Source of the DNA: Chrysemys picta bellii | Lineage: Eukaryota > Chordata > Testudines > Emydidae | Direction: 5' to 3' | DNA: 64,000 nucleotides | NCBI RefSeq assembly: GCF_011386835.1 | Contig: NC_088795.1 | Coordinates: 100,438,434 to 100,502,433 of the forward strand | Shown here: positions 42,797 to 53,821 of the stretch, piece by piece | How positions within the stretch are numbered: the stretch's first letter is position 1 | Layout of the letters: the number at the start of each line of letters is the position of its first letter | Notes under the pieces: model-generated | Database searches by the model: none | The model's input: only the letters and a program-made list of their open reading frames with translations | Told to the model about the DNA's origin: nothing | Program-made: the position numbers and the translations under genes

Positions 42797-44724
42797 CTTT
42801 ATGGTAATATGAAAGTTTTGCTTTATAATTGTAAAAATGCCTGCTCTGAACTTATGAACTCAGACAGGAGGAGTGGTTCCCCCTGCCCATCAAGAAGGAC
42901 TATTGAATCCAAATGGGCCATTGTGGAACATCACAACACAAAGGCTAGTTTAATGCCCCTCTTATGCCCATGAAGGTGCTATATGGGAGAAAGCACACCC
43001 CATCAGCCTGAATTCTGAAAGACGAACATAAAGATAGCTGAGATAAAGATTTTTCATCTCTTAGCGCCAGCCCTCGGAAGAGTCCAAACAGCAAACTAGC
43101 GAAAAGCAAAGATCCCCAGGGTCAACCCGGTTAGCCTTAAAATATATTCAGTGGACAGATTACATCTGTCACCTTTTGGAACCAAAGACTGACTCAATTG
43201 TGCTTATGTTTTTCCTGCTTTAACCTGTAAATAACTCACTCCCTTTTTCTAATTAATAAATTCTTTGTTAGTTTACTGTAGAATTGGCTACAGCATAGTC
43301 TTTGGTGTGAGATCTTGGGTACAAATTGACATGGGGTAAGTGACTGGTCTCTTGGGACTGGGAGTAATCTGAATATTTTGTGATTTTTGGTGCAAGTGAC
43401 CATTTATCACTTAGTCCAGCTTGCCTGGGTGGCAAGCTTGATTGGAACGCCTAAGGGGGCTGTCCATGGTAAGACTGTTACAGTGATCCAGGAGTTCATA
43501 TTTGTTATTGGTTTGGTGACATCTAAAAGAACATACAACCAGCTTAGGGTGTCTCTCCTGCTTTTTGACAGTCTGCCATGAGATTGACACTCAGACTCAT
43601 AAACCACTCCAGACAGCATGACATTGAGCACTTCCGTCTTTTCTGCATTATTATTTATAATTCTACCATTTCGATCTAATATCAGACCTATGCCATTGTT
43701 TGAATTCTTTTTGTTCCTGATATATTTAAAAAATTCCGTATTGTCCTTAGTGCTGCTGGCCATAGATTTCACCTTGTGTCTATTTTCTTCCCTTGTCAAT
43801 TTTCTACAATTACTAACTTCTCATTTAAATTAATTCCTACCAACTCCCCCTTTCTTTTATCATATTTACTTATATTTTTACATCTGCATTCCCTTCCCCT
43901 CCGAACCAGGTTACATTTTTAAATAGTACAGCCTTCTTCGACTGTGAGCGTGTGGTGTTTTTAAATGATTGCCAATTATTATTCATATTTTTCTAATTAA
44001 TTTCTTTCTCCCAGCTGATTTGGCTCATAATTGTTTTCAGATTTATGAAATTGGCTTTATTAAAAGCAACAAGTATAAATATATATTATTACTGGTCTGG
44101 ACTTTGCTTGCAGATAAGTGTGATCAACTCATGATCATTTGTATCTAAGCTACCATTAACTTTTTGTTCTGTGGTCACTTCCTTTTTATCTGTGAGGAGA
44201 ATTATTTATTAGAACTTGTCTGATGTTGGCTGCAAAACTTTTTGAGCTAGGAAATTGTCATCTGTATATTTAGAAATTCCAAGGATGTTTCAGTACTGAC
44301 AGTATGAGACTTCCAGCATGCATCATGTGAATTGAAGTGCCCCATGATCACCCAGCTTTCCCCCGCCTCCCCAATACATCATAGATAGGTGCATAAAGTG
44401 CTCCCAAGTGAGATTTGGTGGTCTGTAGCAGACACCAATTAGTATCCCATTCTGTGGTTTAGCTGTTAGGACATTGAATGGTAAACATTCAAATCATTGT
44501 CTTCCGAGTTATCAGTGACTTGGAAACAAGCAATGCCATTGTTGACATGAGTACCATGCCCTCCCCCACTTTTGCTACTCAATCCTGCCTACATAGGTTG
44601 TAATCATTAGTTTTAACATTTCAATAGTGTGAATCATCTCACCAGGTTTAAGTAATACCAACTAAATTGAATGTATGCTCATAAATGAGCAATTCCAATT
44701 CCTCTTGTTTCTTAAGCAGGCTCG

Positions 44725-47160
44725 TAGAATCATAGAATCATAGAATATCAGGGTTGGAAGGGATCTCAAGAGGTCATCTAATCCAACCCCCTGCTCAAAG
44801 CAGGACCAATTCCCAATTAAATCATCCCAGCCAGGGCTTTGTCAAGCCGGGCCTTAAAAACCTCCAAGGAAGGAGACTCCACCACCTCCTTAGGTAACGC
44901 ATTCCAGTGCTTCACCACCCTCCTAGTGAAATAGTGTTTCCTAATATCCAACCTGGACCTCCCCCACTGCAACTTGAGACCATTGCTCCTTGTTCTGTCA
45001 TCTGCCACCACTGAGAACAGCCGAGCTCCATCCTCTTTGGAACCCCCCTTCAGGTAGTTGAAGGCTGCTATCAAATCCCTCCTCATTCTTCTCTTCTGGA
45101 GACTAAACAATCCCAGTTCCCTCAGCCTCTCCTCATAAGTCATGTGCTCCAGACCCCTAATCATTTTTGTTGCCCTCCGCTGGACTCTTTCCAATTTTTC
45201 CACATCCTTCTTGTAGTGTGGGGCCCAAAACTGGACACAGTATTCCAGATGAGGCCTCACCAATGTCGAATAAAGGGGAATGATCACGTTCCTCGATCTG
45301 CTGGCAATGCCCCTACTTATACAGCCCAAAATGCCATTAGCCTTCTTGGCAACAAGAGCACATTGTTGACTCATATCCAGCTTCTCGTCCACTGTGACCC
45401 CTAGGTCCTTTTCTGCAGAACTGCTACCTAGCCATTCGGTCCCTAGTCTGTAGCAGTGCATGGGATTCTTCCGTCCTAAGTGTAGGACTCTGCACTTGTC
45501 CTTGTTGAACCTCATCAGGGTTTTTTTGTCCCAATCCTCTAATTTGTCTAGGTCCCTCTGTATCGGATCCCTACCCTCTAGTGTATCTACCATGCCTCCT
45601 AGTTTAGTGTCATCTGCAAACTTGCTGAGAGTGCAGTCCACACCATCCTCCAGATCATTAATAAAGATATTAAACAAAACCGGCCCCAGGACCGACCTTG
45701 GGGCACTCCGCTTGAAACCGGCTGCCAACTAGACATGGAGCCATTGATCACTAACTGTTGAGCCCGACGATCTAGCCAGCTTTCTATCCACCTTACAGTC
45801 CATTCATCCAGCCCATACTTCTTTAACTTGGCGGCAAGAATACTGTGGGAGACCGTATCAAAAGCTTTGCTAAAGTCAAGGAATAACACATCCACTGCTT
45901 TCCCCTCATCCACAGAGCCAGTTATCTCATCATAGAAGGCAATTAGGTTAGTCAGGCACGACTTCCCCTTGGTGAATCCATGCTGACTGTTCCTGATCAC
46001 TTTCCTCTCCTTTAAGTGTTTCATAATTGATTCCTTGAGGACCTGCTCCATGATTTTTCCAGGGACTGAGGTGAGGCTGACTGGCCTGTAGTTCCCCGGA
46101 TCCTCCTTCTTCCCTTTTTTAAAGATGGGCACTACATTAGCCTTTTTCCAGTCATCTGGGACCTTCCCCGATCGCCATGAGTTTTCAAAAATAATGGCTA
46201 ATGGCTCTGCAATCTCATCCGCCAACTCCTTTAGCACCCTCGGATGCAGCGCATCTGGCCCCATGGATTTGTGCTTGTCCAGTTTTTCTAAATAGTCCCG
46301 AACCACTTCTTTCTCCACGGAGGGCTGGTCACCTTCTTCCCATATTGTGCTGCCCAGTGCAGCAGTCTGGGAGCTGACCTTGTTCGTGAAGACAGAGGCA
46401 AAAAAAGCATTGAGTACATTAGCTTTTTCCACATCCTCGGTCACTAAGTTGCCTCCCTCATTCAGTAAGGGCCCACACTTTCCTTGACTTTCTTCTTGTT
46501 GCTAACATACCTGAAGAAACCCTTCTTGTTACTCTTAACATCTCTTGCTAGCTGCAACTCCAAGTGTGATTTGGCCTTCCTGATTTCACTCCTGCATGCC
46601 TGAGCAATATTTTTATACTCCTCCCTGGTTATTTGTCCAGTCTTCCACTTCTTGTAAGCTTCTTTTTTGCGTTTAAGATCAGCAAGGATTTCACTGTTTA
46701 GCCAAGCTGGTCGCCTTCCATATTAACTATTCTTTCTACACATCGGGATGGTTTGTTCCTGCAACCGCAATAAGGATTCTTTAAAATACAGCCAGCTCTC
46801 CTGGACCCCTTGGCCCTTCATGTTATTCTCCCAGGGGATCCTGCCCATCTGTTCCCTGGGGGAGTCAAAGTCTGCTTTTCTGAAGTCCAGGGTCTGTATT
46901 CTGCTGCTCTCCTTTCTTCCTTGTGTCAGGATCCTGAACTCGACCATCTCATGGTCACTGCCTCCCAGGTTCCCATCCACTTTTGCTTCCCCTAGTAATT
47001 CTTCCCTGTTTGTGAGCAGCAGGTCAAGAAAAGCTCTGCCCCTAGTTGGTTCCTCCAGCACTTGCACCAGGAAATTTTCCCCTACACAAGCACTGGGATA
47101 CAGGCAATTCAATAATTTCTTCTCTTCATGGCTTTGGTCCTTTGATTATTTTGTTCTCAA
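44725..47160 (-). mobile_element. Younger antisense CR1 LINE with endonuclease and RT, 5'-truncated
   Basis: The 3' end at 44725 shows three tandem 8-bp tail units (tagaatca, tagaatca, tagaatat). The minus strand carries the end of the endonuclease (47112-46723), the linker (46720-46467), and RT with its C-terminal part (46444-44817). Only one stop and two single-base frameshifts are visible in about 2.4 kb. It splits the older CR1 at 44724/47160. The 5' truncation point is approximate and no clean TSD was found. Confidence 0.85.
44817..47112 (-). pseudogene. CR1 endonuclease/reverse transcriptase ORF2, lightly damaged
   Basis: Pieces in order are as follows. 47112-46723 carries the endonuclease C-terminus (GRAFLDLLLTNREELLGEA, NLGGSDHEMVEFRILTQ). 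A nonsense codon follows RKNS near 46723-46725. A linker (KKEAYKKWKTGQITREEYKN) reads to about 46467, where a single base is missing. 46444-45695 carries RT fingers and palm ([47 protein letters not shown]). A second missing base near 45697 shifts the frame. 45695-44817 then holds [18 protein letters not shown], the catalytic FADD at 45620-45609, and the thumb and tail ([20 protein letters not shown]). All catalytic RT motifs are intact. The protein nicks target DNA and reverse-transcribes the RNA; this copy is dead because of the two frameshifts, the stop and the truncation. Confidence 0.88.
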
Positions 47161-47242
47161 CATCTCAGTTTTGGGCTGAGTACTCATATCTTCCCTCTTT
47201 TAATCCCCCCCCCCTTTTTGCTATTACTTTAATCCCCTCCTA

Positions 47243-47420
47243 CAGTGCTTAATTTGTAATGAAAGAGGTGCCAGGGCTCAAGCAAAGATGAGCAGAGGCT
47301 CAAGCAATCATTTACTTTCATAATTGATTTGGCAAGCCCAGAGGTGCTGGAGCTAAGAACTGCCAAGCTTAAAGGTGCTGGGGCTCAGTCCTGGCAAGCC
47401 CTGTCACAAATTAAGCACTG
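47243..47420. mobile_element. 178-bp hAT MITE with 8-bp TSD (7/8)
   Basis: The ends CAGTGCTTAATTTGTAATG and TCACAAATTAAGCACTG are inverted copies. The TSD is ccctccta (47235-47242) and ccctcctg (47421-47428). The interior repeats 'gaggtgctggagct'/'aggtgctggggct' words. It lies inside the 5' part of the older CR1. Confidence 0.9.
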
Positions 47421-48070
47421 CCCTCCTGACCACTGTCCCTGTGGAGATTGGTTCCCCTCCTACTGTGGTGGATGCAATCCAAACTATACAGCCTCCTCTC
47501 CCATGTAGAAGATGGACCAATGTTCCACAAAACCCAAATCCTCCACTCTACATACCTCTTACCTAGCCAGCAGTTAACATCCAGAATTTTCTGCCTTGTC
47601 TTTTGTTCATGAGACTGGAAGGACTTCAGAGAAGATTGCTTGGACATTCTTCTTCAGCATGGTTCCAAGTTCCCTGAAATTATCTACTATCTGCGAGATA
47701 TCCCATGACGCAGTGTCTTTAGTGCTGATATGAACCATCATCAATGGATCCCTGCCCATCGACTTCAGAAGCTTCCCCAATCAGAGCGATGTCTCATGTG
47801 ATGGTTCTGGGAATGCAGCACTCTGTCCTACTGTGCACTATCCCTTGCAGAAACTTCTTTTGATTCTTCTGAGTATTGAATCTCCAACAATGATTGCCTG
47901 CCTTCCTTGGATGGCTGGAGAACACTTTGCAGGCAAGCATGATTTTCTTTGAAGTTGGACTGAGCTGCCATCCACCTGTGTGTCCCATATTTTTCTCCAC
48001 TCCTTTGGATCTGCTGGATCTTGAGAGATATCTTACATAGTTTCCATGTTGAGGAGCTGACATTGATTTT

Positions 48071-49021
48071 AAAAGTCTACCTGTGTGAAATTCCTCCCAG
48101 TTGTCTTTTCTTTAGTGGCCACAGCCTGCCCATCTTCATCTGTCTTCAGCCATGCGTGTTTGTAAAAAATGTTTTGTTATTTTAAAAAATCTCATGTCTC
48201 TTCCATACATTCATGACTGCAAACATGACCAGTTCCATTTTAAGAAAACTAAAAGTTAAAGACTCAACTTTTTTGTATGCTTTGTTAATATTTTGGGGGG
48301 TCACAATACAAGAAATTGTTAAGAAATGTAAGGAGAGAGAATGGCAGTAACAATAGATTAGTGGCTGGAAAGAATAATATATCAGGAAAGGCTTTTCTAT
48401 GTTTCTATTAATCAACTTTTTTTTTAAACGGGTACAGGAAATCCAAGTGATATTTTCAAGAGGAATTTGTAACAAACTTCAAATATATCTTTGACAGTGT
48501 GATGAACTTGTTTGCATTGCAATAATGAAAGGGTCTATAAACAATAATTCGTTTTCTGCACTAACAATTAGTCAGCATTCCTTTTATCAATTTTCTTTGA
48601 GAGGTGGACAAATCCCTATGTCCAGTGTTTGAAATGAGACATTTTGGCACATTCCACTTTTAAGTATTAAGATGCTACTCAACCTCAAAATGGCAGCAGG
48701 TGGCAAGACTGAAGAGAGCAGCTCTTAAGAAAGGCAGCTTCTTGAAACGTTTGCTCTTCACTCTTGATGGTCCTCCGAATGCTAGCAAGGGACCGTGCTT
48801 ATCTTCTCTGTTAGGCCCATCAGTAACTCTTCAAGTGAAAACACTGGCTGGATTGTGCAGTATTCAACTGGTGAATACTGCTAAACAATATCATTCAGTG
48901 GTAATGACAGCAGTCTAGATGGCCTACTTTAAATATATCCTGTATTATCCAATTCTTTTTATTTGTCTCTTGCACAACTTATTTGCTGATACTTGTTTCT
49001 CTCCCTCCATCTTTCCCCTAG
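48071..49021. other. No certain gene; weak coding-like stretch
   Basis: 48071-48150 may still be old CR1. A plus frame at 48700-48918 (72 aa) has no motif. There is a T-rich run near 48417. Confidence 0.4.
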
Positions 49022-49219
49022 GCTATCAAACAAAGCTGTCTAAACTTATACTCATCCATCAACCATGAGTTTATTAAGAGAACAGCTGCAGAACATTTGA
49101 AAGTGAATGGAATAGAGTGCTGGCTGTATTTCAAGAACATAGATCCAGTGCTACAAAAACTTTGCAAGATGGCAGTTTTTCTCATGCTGGCTGCTTCTCA
49201 CTCTGCCTGGACCTGCTAG
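49022..49219 (+). other. Exon-like open block after a strong splice-acceptor-like tract
   Basis: The segment 'tctctccctccatctttccc' followed by 'ctag' ends at 49021 and looks like a textbook 3' splice acceptor. The next 66 codons are open in one frame to a TAG at 49217-49219: AIKQSCLNLYSSINHEFIKR, TAAEHLKVNGIECWLYFKNI, then DPVLQKLCKMAVFLMLAASH. I do not recognise the product. No downstream donor is needed if this is a last exon. A faint likeness of KMAVFLMLAA to the hAT C-terminal 'P-x-S-x-A-A' region makes an old hAT fragment an alternative. Chance is also possible in 64 kb. Confidence 0.25.
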
Positions 49220-49945
49220 CAGAAGTCTTCTTGAATTAAGGAAAACCTATAAAACCTAGACTGGGTGTTTCCAAAAAAACCTGTTAATCATTTCAGATCT
49301 ATCACCTTCCATCTTAGTAAAATTTCTCTTTTGTAACTATTTCCCACAAGGGCTTATCCAAAACCTGCTAAGGGAAAGAAAACCAATTTTGTGCATGCTC
49401 CATCTAGTTACAAACAACAGAACAGAAGTGATATTATATAACAAGGTCAGGATGAGTGCAGCCACTGGAGGATTTGTGTACATGGCTTTCTCAAGGCAGA
49501 AAACTCATTGTACAAATGCAGCAGCTAAGAGATTGTAAGTATCAGACACCATAAGTGTATCAAAAGGGAGTCAGGATAAAATGGATATTACTAAAGGTCA
49601 CTTTTCTCATTGAATCAGTGAAAGAGGTTATGATAGATAGAAGCAGCTATGTAAGAATCTATAAATGTTGACATGTAACCTAGTTATTGAGATACTGTAT
49701 AATTTATATTGGGGTAGTGGAATGTTATTATTGGAGGCTGTGGGAAGAACAAGCAGTCAGGCAACACAATGGCTCCCTAGATAAAAACATCCCAGTATAC
49801 ACTTGAAAGACAATGGGGGAAGCTATTAGCTTAATGGAACCTATATCCTGTGCCCGATGAAGATGCAGGAACTTGTTTTGCCAGGCTGGGAGCCTAGAGA
49901 AGTGGGACAGCGAGAGGCTTTGTGGAGGGAGTCTGAAGAAGTCGG

Positions 49946-50129
49946 TTTCAGAGTAGCAGCCGTGTTAGTCTGTATCCGCAAAAAGAACAGGAGTACTTGT
50001 GGCACCTTAGAGACTAACAAATTTATTAGAGCATAAGCTTTCGTGGACTACAGCCCACTTCTTCGGATGCATCTAAGTCTCTAATAAATTTGTTAGTCTC
50101 TAAGGTGCCACAAGTACTCCTGTTCTTTT
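49946..50129 (+). mobile_element. tRNA-derived-type SINE with inverted (fold-back) tail
   Basis: The head 'tttcagagtagcagccgtg' plus 'ttagtctgtatccgcaaaa' is a second SINE subfamily common in turtles. The 12-bp TSD tgaagaagtcgg lies at 49934-49945 and 50130-50141. After the forward body, the last 50 bp are an exact inverted copy of 49981-50030. As at 4630-4800, the TSD encloses the fold-back. Confidence 0.88.
49981..50129. repeat. 50-bp perfect inverted repeat (SINE fold-back)
   Basis: The arms are 49981-50030 and 50080-50129, identical in reverse complement, with a 49-nt loop. Confidence 0.95.
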
Positions 50130-50589
50130 TGAAGAAGTCGGGCCTTTCCTCATCCAAGGAATGGCAAGCCTTAGGGAGAGACAGGTCTGCGCATTGGTTT
50201 ATTGTTTTAAGATCTATTCTCTCTGAAATGCTTTTGCTTTAAACAAATAACACTTTGCTTTAAGTGGTGACCATTGTCCAATGGCATCACTTTACAAACA
50301 TGGGAGGTGTATGGTTTGTACCACATCATTTCATGGCTGCCTTCTAGATCTGTTTTTCCTAAGAGGCCAATGGCAGCAACTATACAGAGCTGTTGCTTTT
50401 GAAGATACACACCAAACTGAGCAATACATACAGCAATACAGCAGAGAAGGTGAACCCATGTGACAGCATTCACAGAAAACAGAAGCTGAATACTGAGTAG
50501 CACCATTAAGTGTTAATGGCTCCTGAGGTTCCAGCCACATCTCTCCTTTCCTCTTTTTGCTCTTTGTTTGAGCCACATTTAATCTAACT

Positions 50590-51480
50590 CTTCTCTCCTC
50601 CCTGCTTGCCGTGTTGTTGTTATATCATTTACTACACAACTGACCACCATCCCACTGCTCTAGCTGGCTGCCTTCCTCTCTGACTTCAACTCCTGGCTCT
50701 CCCTCTTCCTTGAATCACAATTCCCCACCCTCATCCTCTCTTATTTAGATTTCCATGTTGATAGCCTATCTGATTTCCTAGTCAGACATCTCCTCACCCT
50801 CCTTCCCTCATTTGGCTTTCAATTCCATTTTTCACACTCAACAAAATACCTGCTCACTCAACCTTGTATTTTATCAAACATGGCTTCCTCTCTGATCTCT
50901 CCATTTCTCACCCCCACCTTGTCTCCTTCAGCATCGCTCATCTGTCTCTTCCCTCTTCCCCTACTTACCTGGCTGTTCCATGACTTCTGATACCCATGAG
51001 TTCTGCCTTGCTCTGAGCTCCCTGCTTCAATGCCCTCTCCTTTTTCAACACTGGTGATTTCCATGACTTTGTTCTCTCCACTATTTTTGACCCTGCCAAC
51101 CCCCGATCTTAGTTCACACCTAACATGTCTGACAATATCTTCATGAATTTCCAGCTGTTAACTTAAACTTAATATGACCAAATCTGATCTCTTGATCTTT
51201 ATCCCCTCAAGCCCTCCCCTCTATTTCCTTCTCCATTATAAGTAGAGGGGCTTATTTCATGGTCATTTGTTTACTTTACTGGTACCTCATCCTCTTCCCC
51301 AACCCCAAATCCCATTTGCTTCATCTCTCTTTTGTGCTGTGTTTTTATACTGTGAGCTCTATGGAAGAGGGAGTGTCTTTTTACTGGATGTATAGACAGC
51401 ACCTAGTACAATGGTGCCTTAAATTATTGACTGATGCACAAGGTGCTACTTTAATACAAATAATAATGAGTAATAATCAA
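50590..51480 (+). repeat. C/T-rich LINE-like relic with SINE-like tail
   Basis: The plus strand is strongly pyrimidine-rich. Broken frames give LILSYLDFHVDSLSDFLVR and 'LTLLPSFGFQ', which resemble the region after the 'GDFN' motif of a LINE endonuclease (L2/L3-type). 51350-51480 ('gtgagctctatggaagaggg' and 'gacagcacctagtacaatgg') matches the 3' tail of an old sauropsid SINE. Assignment is tentative. Confidence 0.4.
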
Positions 51481-52744
51481 TCATATGCAGGTACCAAAAC
51501 AAACCTGAAGACCACGAATTACTTTCAGAGTCTCTAATACTGACCAAAAGTCAAACAAAAAGGATCAGGAGGCAATATTCTCATATCTCTCTAACCTAGC
51601 CTTCTGACTATAGTATTTCTAAAATGCCTAACATTGTGGTACGCAAGTGCCAAACCCAGCATTTCAAGCAGCATTAAAAATATTCAATATTGATCTCATC
51701 TCACTGTTTCTCCATTATTTCAGGTTATTCCAGGTTTTTTCCTTTTTCTTTCCTCTGGCTCCTCCTCGGTTACACTTTCACTCACTTCTTATCCCATACA
51801 TCCACTGGCTGTCAGGCTTCTATAAATTGTGCCAGCCCAGCACACAGCTGGCCCAAGATACAGGGAGCCAAAGGCTGCCTTTGAGCCTCTCTTCCTAAAC
51901 TGTGTTGTGGACTTCTTGGCTGTAGCCAGGCACCTGGGCCTCATGTACTTTCCTCCAAAATCATAAACTCTTATACCAGTGCTGTGTGTTCTCCCCACCG
52001 TCTCTCCCAGCCTCTTCCTATTAGAGAGCACAGACTCTCCATCACTATGCCCCAAAACGTGCCACAAGCTATATAGAGTGATAGAATCTAAACTAGGTCA
52101 TCTAGCCTAAGTCCCCTATCTAGGTCATCCAGCCCTGAGTTATTCTAGGTAATGATAAGTCTCCAGGCCTCAAGGAAGAACATATCAGTGGTAGTGGTGT
52201 TGTTTTCTCCATGAACAGAATTGCTAGGAGTATTGATTTCCAAAGTGGTGATGGAGAATCTTTTATTCACTATATAGGAATTGTTTTCCATACCACAAAC
52301 AAACACTCTCAGGCATTTCTTAGGGGGTCAAGAGAGTGCCCCTTTAGTACAATCAGGCTTCCTAATAGAAGTATAACAGGATACGGTGGGTCCCAAATAT
52401 TAAAGCAAATAAAGAATGTTAACAGACACCTTTTAGTTCAAGACAACCATTCAAAGTTTCAATCCTGTGCTGGTGAGCAAAGGCTTCTCCATTAGGCTCA
52501 ACAGTTGATCAGTGGAGGAGGGAAAGACTGAGCATTGTTAGAGGCTGTGCTCAGCTGTCAGCCTGCTCTCTTCTCAAACCTTGATCCAGCACAGGGACTG
52601 AAAGTTGGAAAAGAAAGATGTTGTCCCTAAGTTTTCAGCAAGGGGGTGGGATGCTTTTGTCCCTGTCCTCCCATAAAATGACACTCCTGGATGGCATTAG
52701 TTATGACTTTGCATGTGTATGGTGATAGAGCCCTATGGGTAATA
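51481..52744. other. No gene seen
   Basis: ORFs of 64-94 aa on both strands lack motifs. 52080-52165 contains 'atagaatctaaactaggtca' and 'ccaggcctcaagg' and might be a tiny CR1 end, but this is too weak to call. Confidence 0.4.
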
Positions 52745-52854
52745 TTTTCAAAACTACCTAAGTGATTTAGAAACCTAAGTCTCAAAAACAAAAAACGTAA
52801 ATATTGAAGTCTAGACCTACAAAGGGTCTTGGGCACCTATCTGGTGCTTTTGGC

Positions 52855-53060
52855 ACCTACATCCAACATTTAAGCACCACTGGTTTGGGCTTGGGCTGCA
52901 TCCCAAGTTCTGAGACCCTTACACCTCACAGGGTCCTAGAGCCCAAGCTCCAGCCTGAGCATCTACAATTACATAGCTCCTTACCCCAAGCCCTGCAAGC
53001 CCAAATCAGCTGGCATGGGCCTGCCAGGGGGTGTCTAACTGCAGTTTAGACACACCCTTA
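52855..53060. repeat. Turtle-type GC/CT-word repeat, MITE-like
   Basis: Words such as 'tttgggcttgggctgcatcc', 'cacagggtcctagagcccaa', 'ctccagcctgagcatctac' and 'aactgcagtttagacacacc' appear in the order of a repeat I recall from turtles. The terminal 'cagtttagacacaccc' resembles the '...gtgtagacata...' ends of Harbinger-derived MITEs. Confidence 0.5.
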
Positions 53061-53332
53061 GGGTCAGAATCTAATCCAAGCTACATGACTCAGCAACATC
53101 ACACATTGCAAAAGGAAAAAAAAATCCAGAAATTATTCAGGGTGCAAGTTCTTTCTCTCTGGTAACCCTGATCTTCTCACTTTGCACTTGGACAGTCTTT
53201 GAGAAATGCTGGAGGAGGCCTTCTGCGGCCCTTAGTCATAGGTATAAAATGGTCCATGTAAAAAAATGGTCCTTTAATTTAATGACTCCATTTCTGTGTT
53301 TTATAAAGCTGTGATTGTTAGTACAAATATAG

Positions 53333-53390
53333 CATTTGTCCATGCAAATGGACATGTAGCCACCCAAATGGTCATTTGTACATGCAAATG
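53333..53390. repeat. Paired short palindromes containing ATGCAAAT
   Basis: 'catttgtccatgcaaatg' (53333-53350) and 'catttgtacatgcaaatg' (53373-53390) differ at one base and lie 40 bp apart. Each contains an octamer-like ATGCAAAT and self-complementary ends. Confidence 0.7.
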
Positions 53391-53704
53391 AGGATATCTA
53401 TGCACAGCTGTTGCTATTAAACATGTAAATATAGACGCAGAATTGTATGTACATTTTAGAATGCAAAGTGGGCTTCAATTTTATTAAAATTTGCCCTTAG
53501 CGCTTGTATTGTTGGATATATTTATTTATAGATGTGCTAGAATGCATTATCCAAAATATTGGTATAATTTACACTTTCCATTTATAGACTTCGTGAAAGG
53601 GGTAATAAGCTTGAATAAATAGATAATTAAAAATGAAATAGCTTAATCTTAAGTATTTACCAGTTTCTATCAAAATACATGTACCAAAATAATTAAGGAC
53701 AGTC

Positions 53705-53785
53705 ATACAAAGACTAAGGGCCTGATACAGCTCCCACTGAAGTCAAAGGAAGACTTTCTATTGCCTCGAATAGGAGCTTGGCTAG
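53705..53785. repeat. Palindromic MITE-like fragment
   Basis: 'aagggcctgatacagctccc' and 'ctcgaataggagcttggc' are imperfect inverted ends around 'cactgaagtcaaaggaag'. Confidence 0.55.
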
Positions 53786-53821
53786 TTGACAGGTAACCTG
53801 GGCCCCCTCTTTAGGAAAGTT

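Larger units (their letters stand above)
40214..43623 (-). mobile_element. Solo LTR with 5-bp TSD, split by a hAT
   Basis: The block starts TGACATGCTGT (40214) and ends ACAGCATGACA (43623). These termini are imperfect inverted copies of the TG...CA type. The 5-bp TSD ttgag lies at 40209-40213 and 43624-43628. Without the hAT at 40431-42796 the LTR is about 1044 bp. The flanking CR1 sequence reads straight through if the LTR and one TSD are removed. Orientation is not certain from the ends alone. No internal retroviral genes remain, so it is a solo LTR of an LTR retrotransposon or endogenous retrovirus. Confidence 0.8.
38560..48070 (-). mobile_element. Old antisense CR1 LINE, nearly full length, carrying four nested insertions
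   Basis: The CR1 sequence lies in pieces at 38560-40208 (3' UTR and RT), 43629-44724 (endonuclease side) and 47160-48070 (5' portion), minus strand. The 3' part translates as MIKGLENMPSHDGLFKELNL and KGVTRSNGWKLKLDKFRLK (39004-38657). The middle part near 43700 contains the CR1 linker ('FFKYIRNKKNSNN'). The 5' part (48063-47794) resembles the CR1 ORF1 esterase-like region. Insertions are the LTR at 40214-43623 (with a hAT inside), the younger CR1 at 44725-47160 and the MITE at 47243-47420. Removing these leaves about 3.5 kb. Stops and frameshifts are frequent. Confidence 0.7.

Noticed and set aside
40423..42804. 8-bp TSD for the Charlie-like hAT
   Set aside because: The adjacent octamers (atacacag and ctttatgg) do not match, so no TSD is claimed.
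52080..52165. Possible tiny CR1 3' end
   Set aside because: Only short word matches; no tail repeats or clear boundary.
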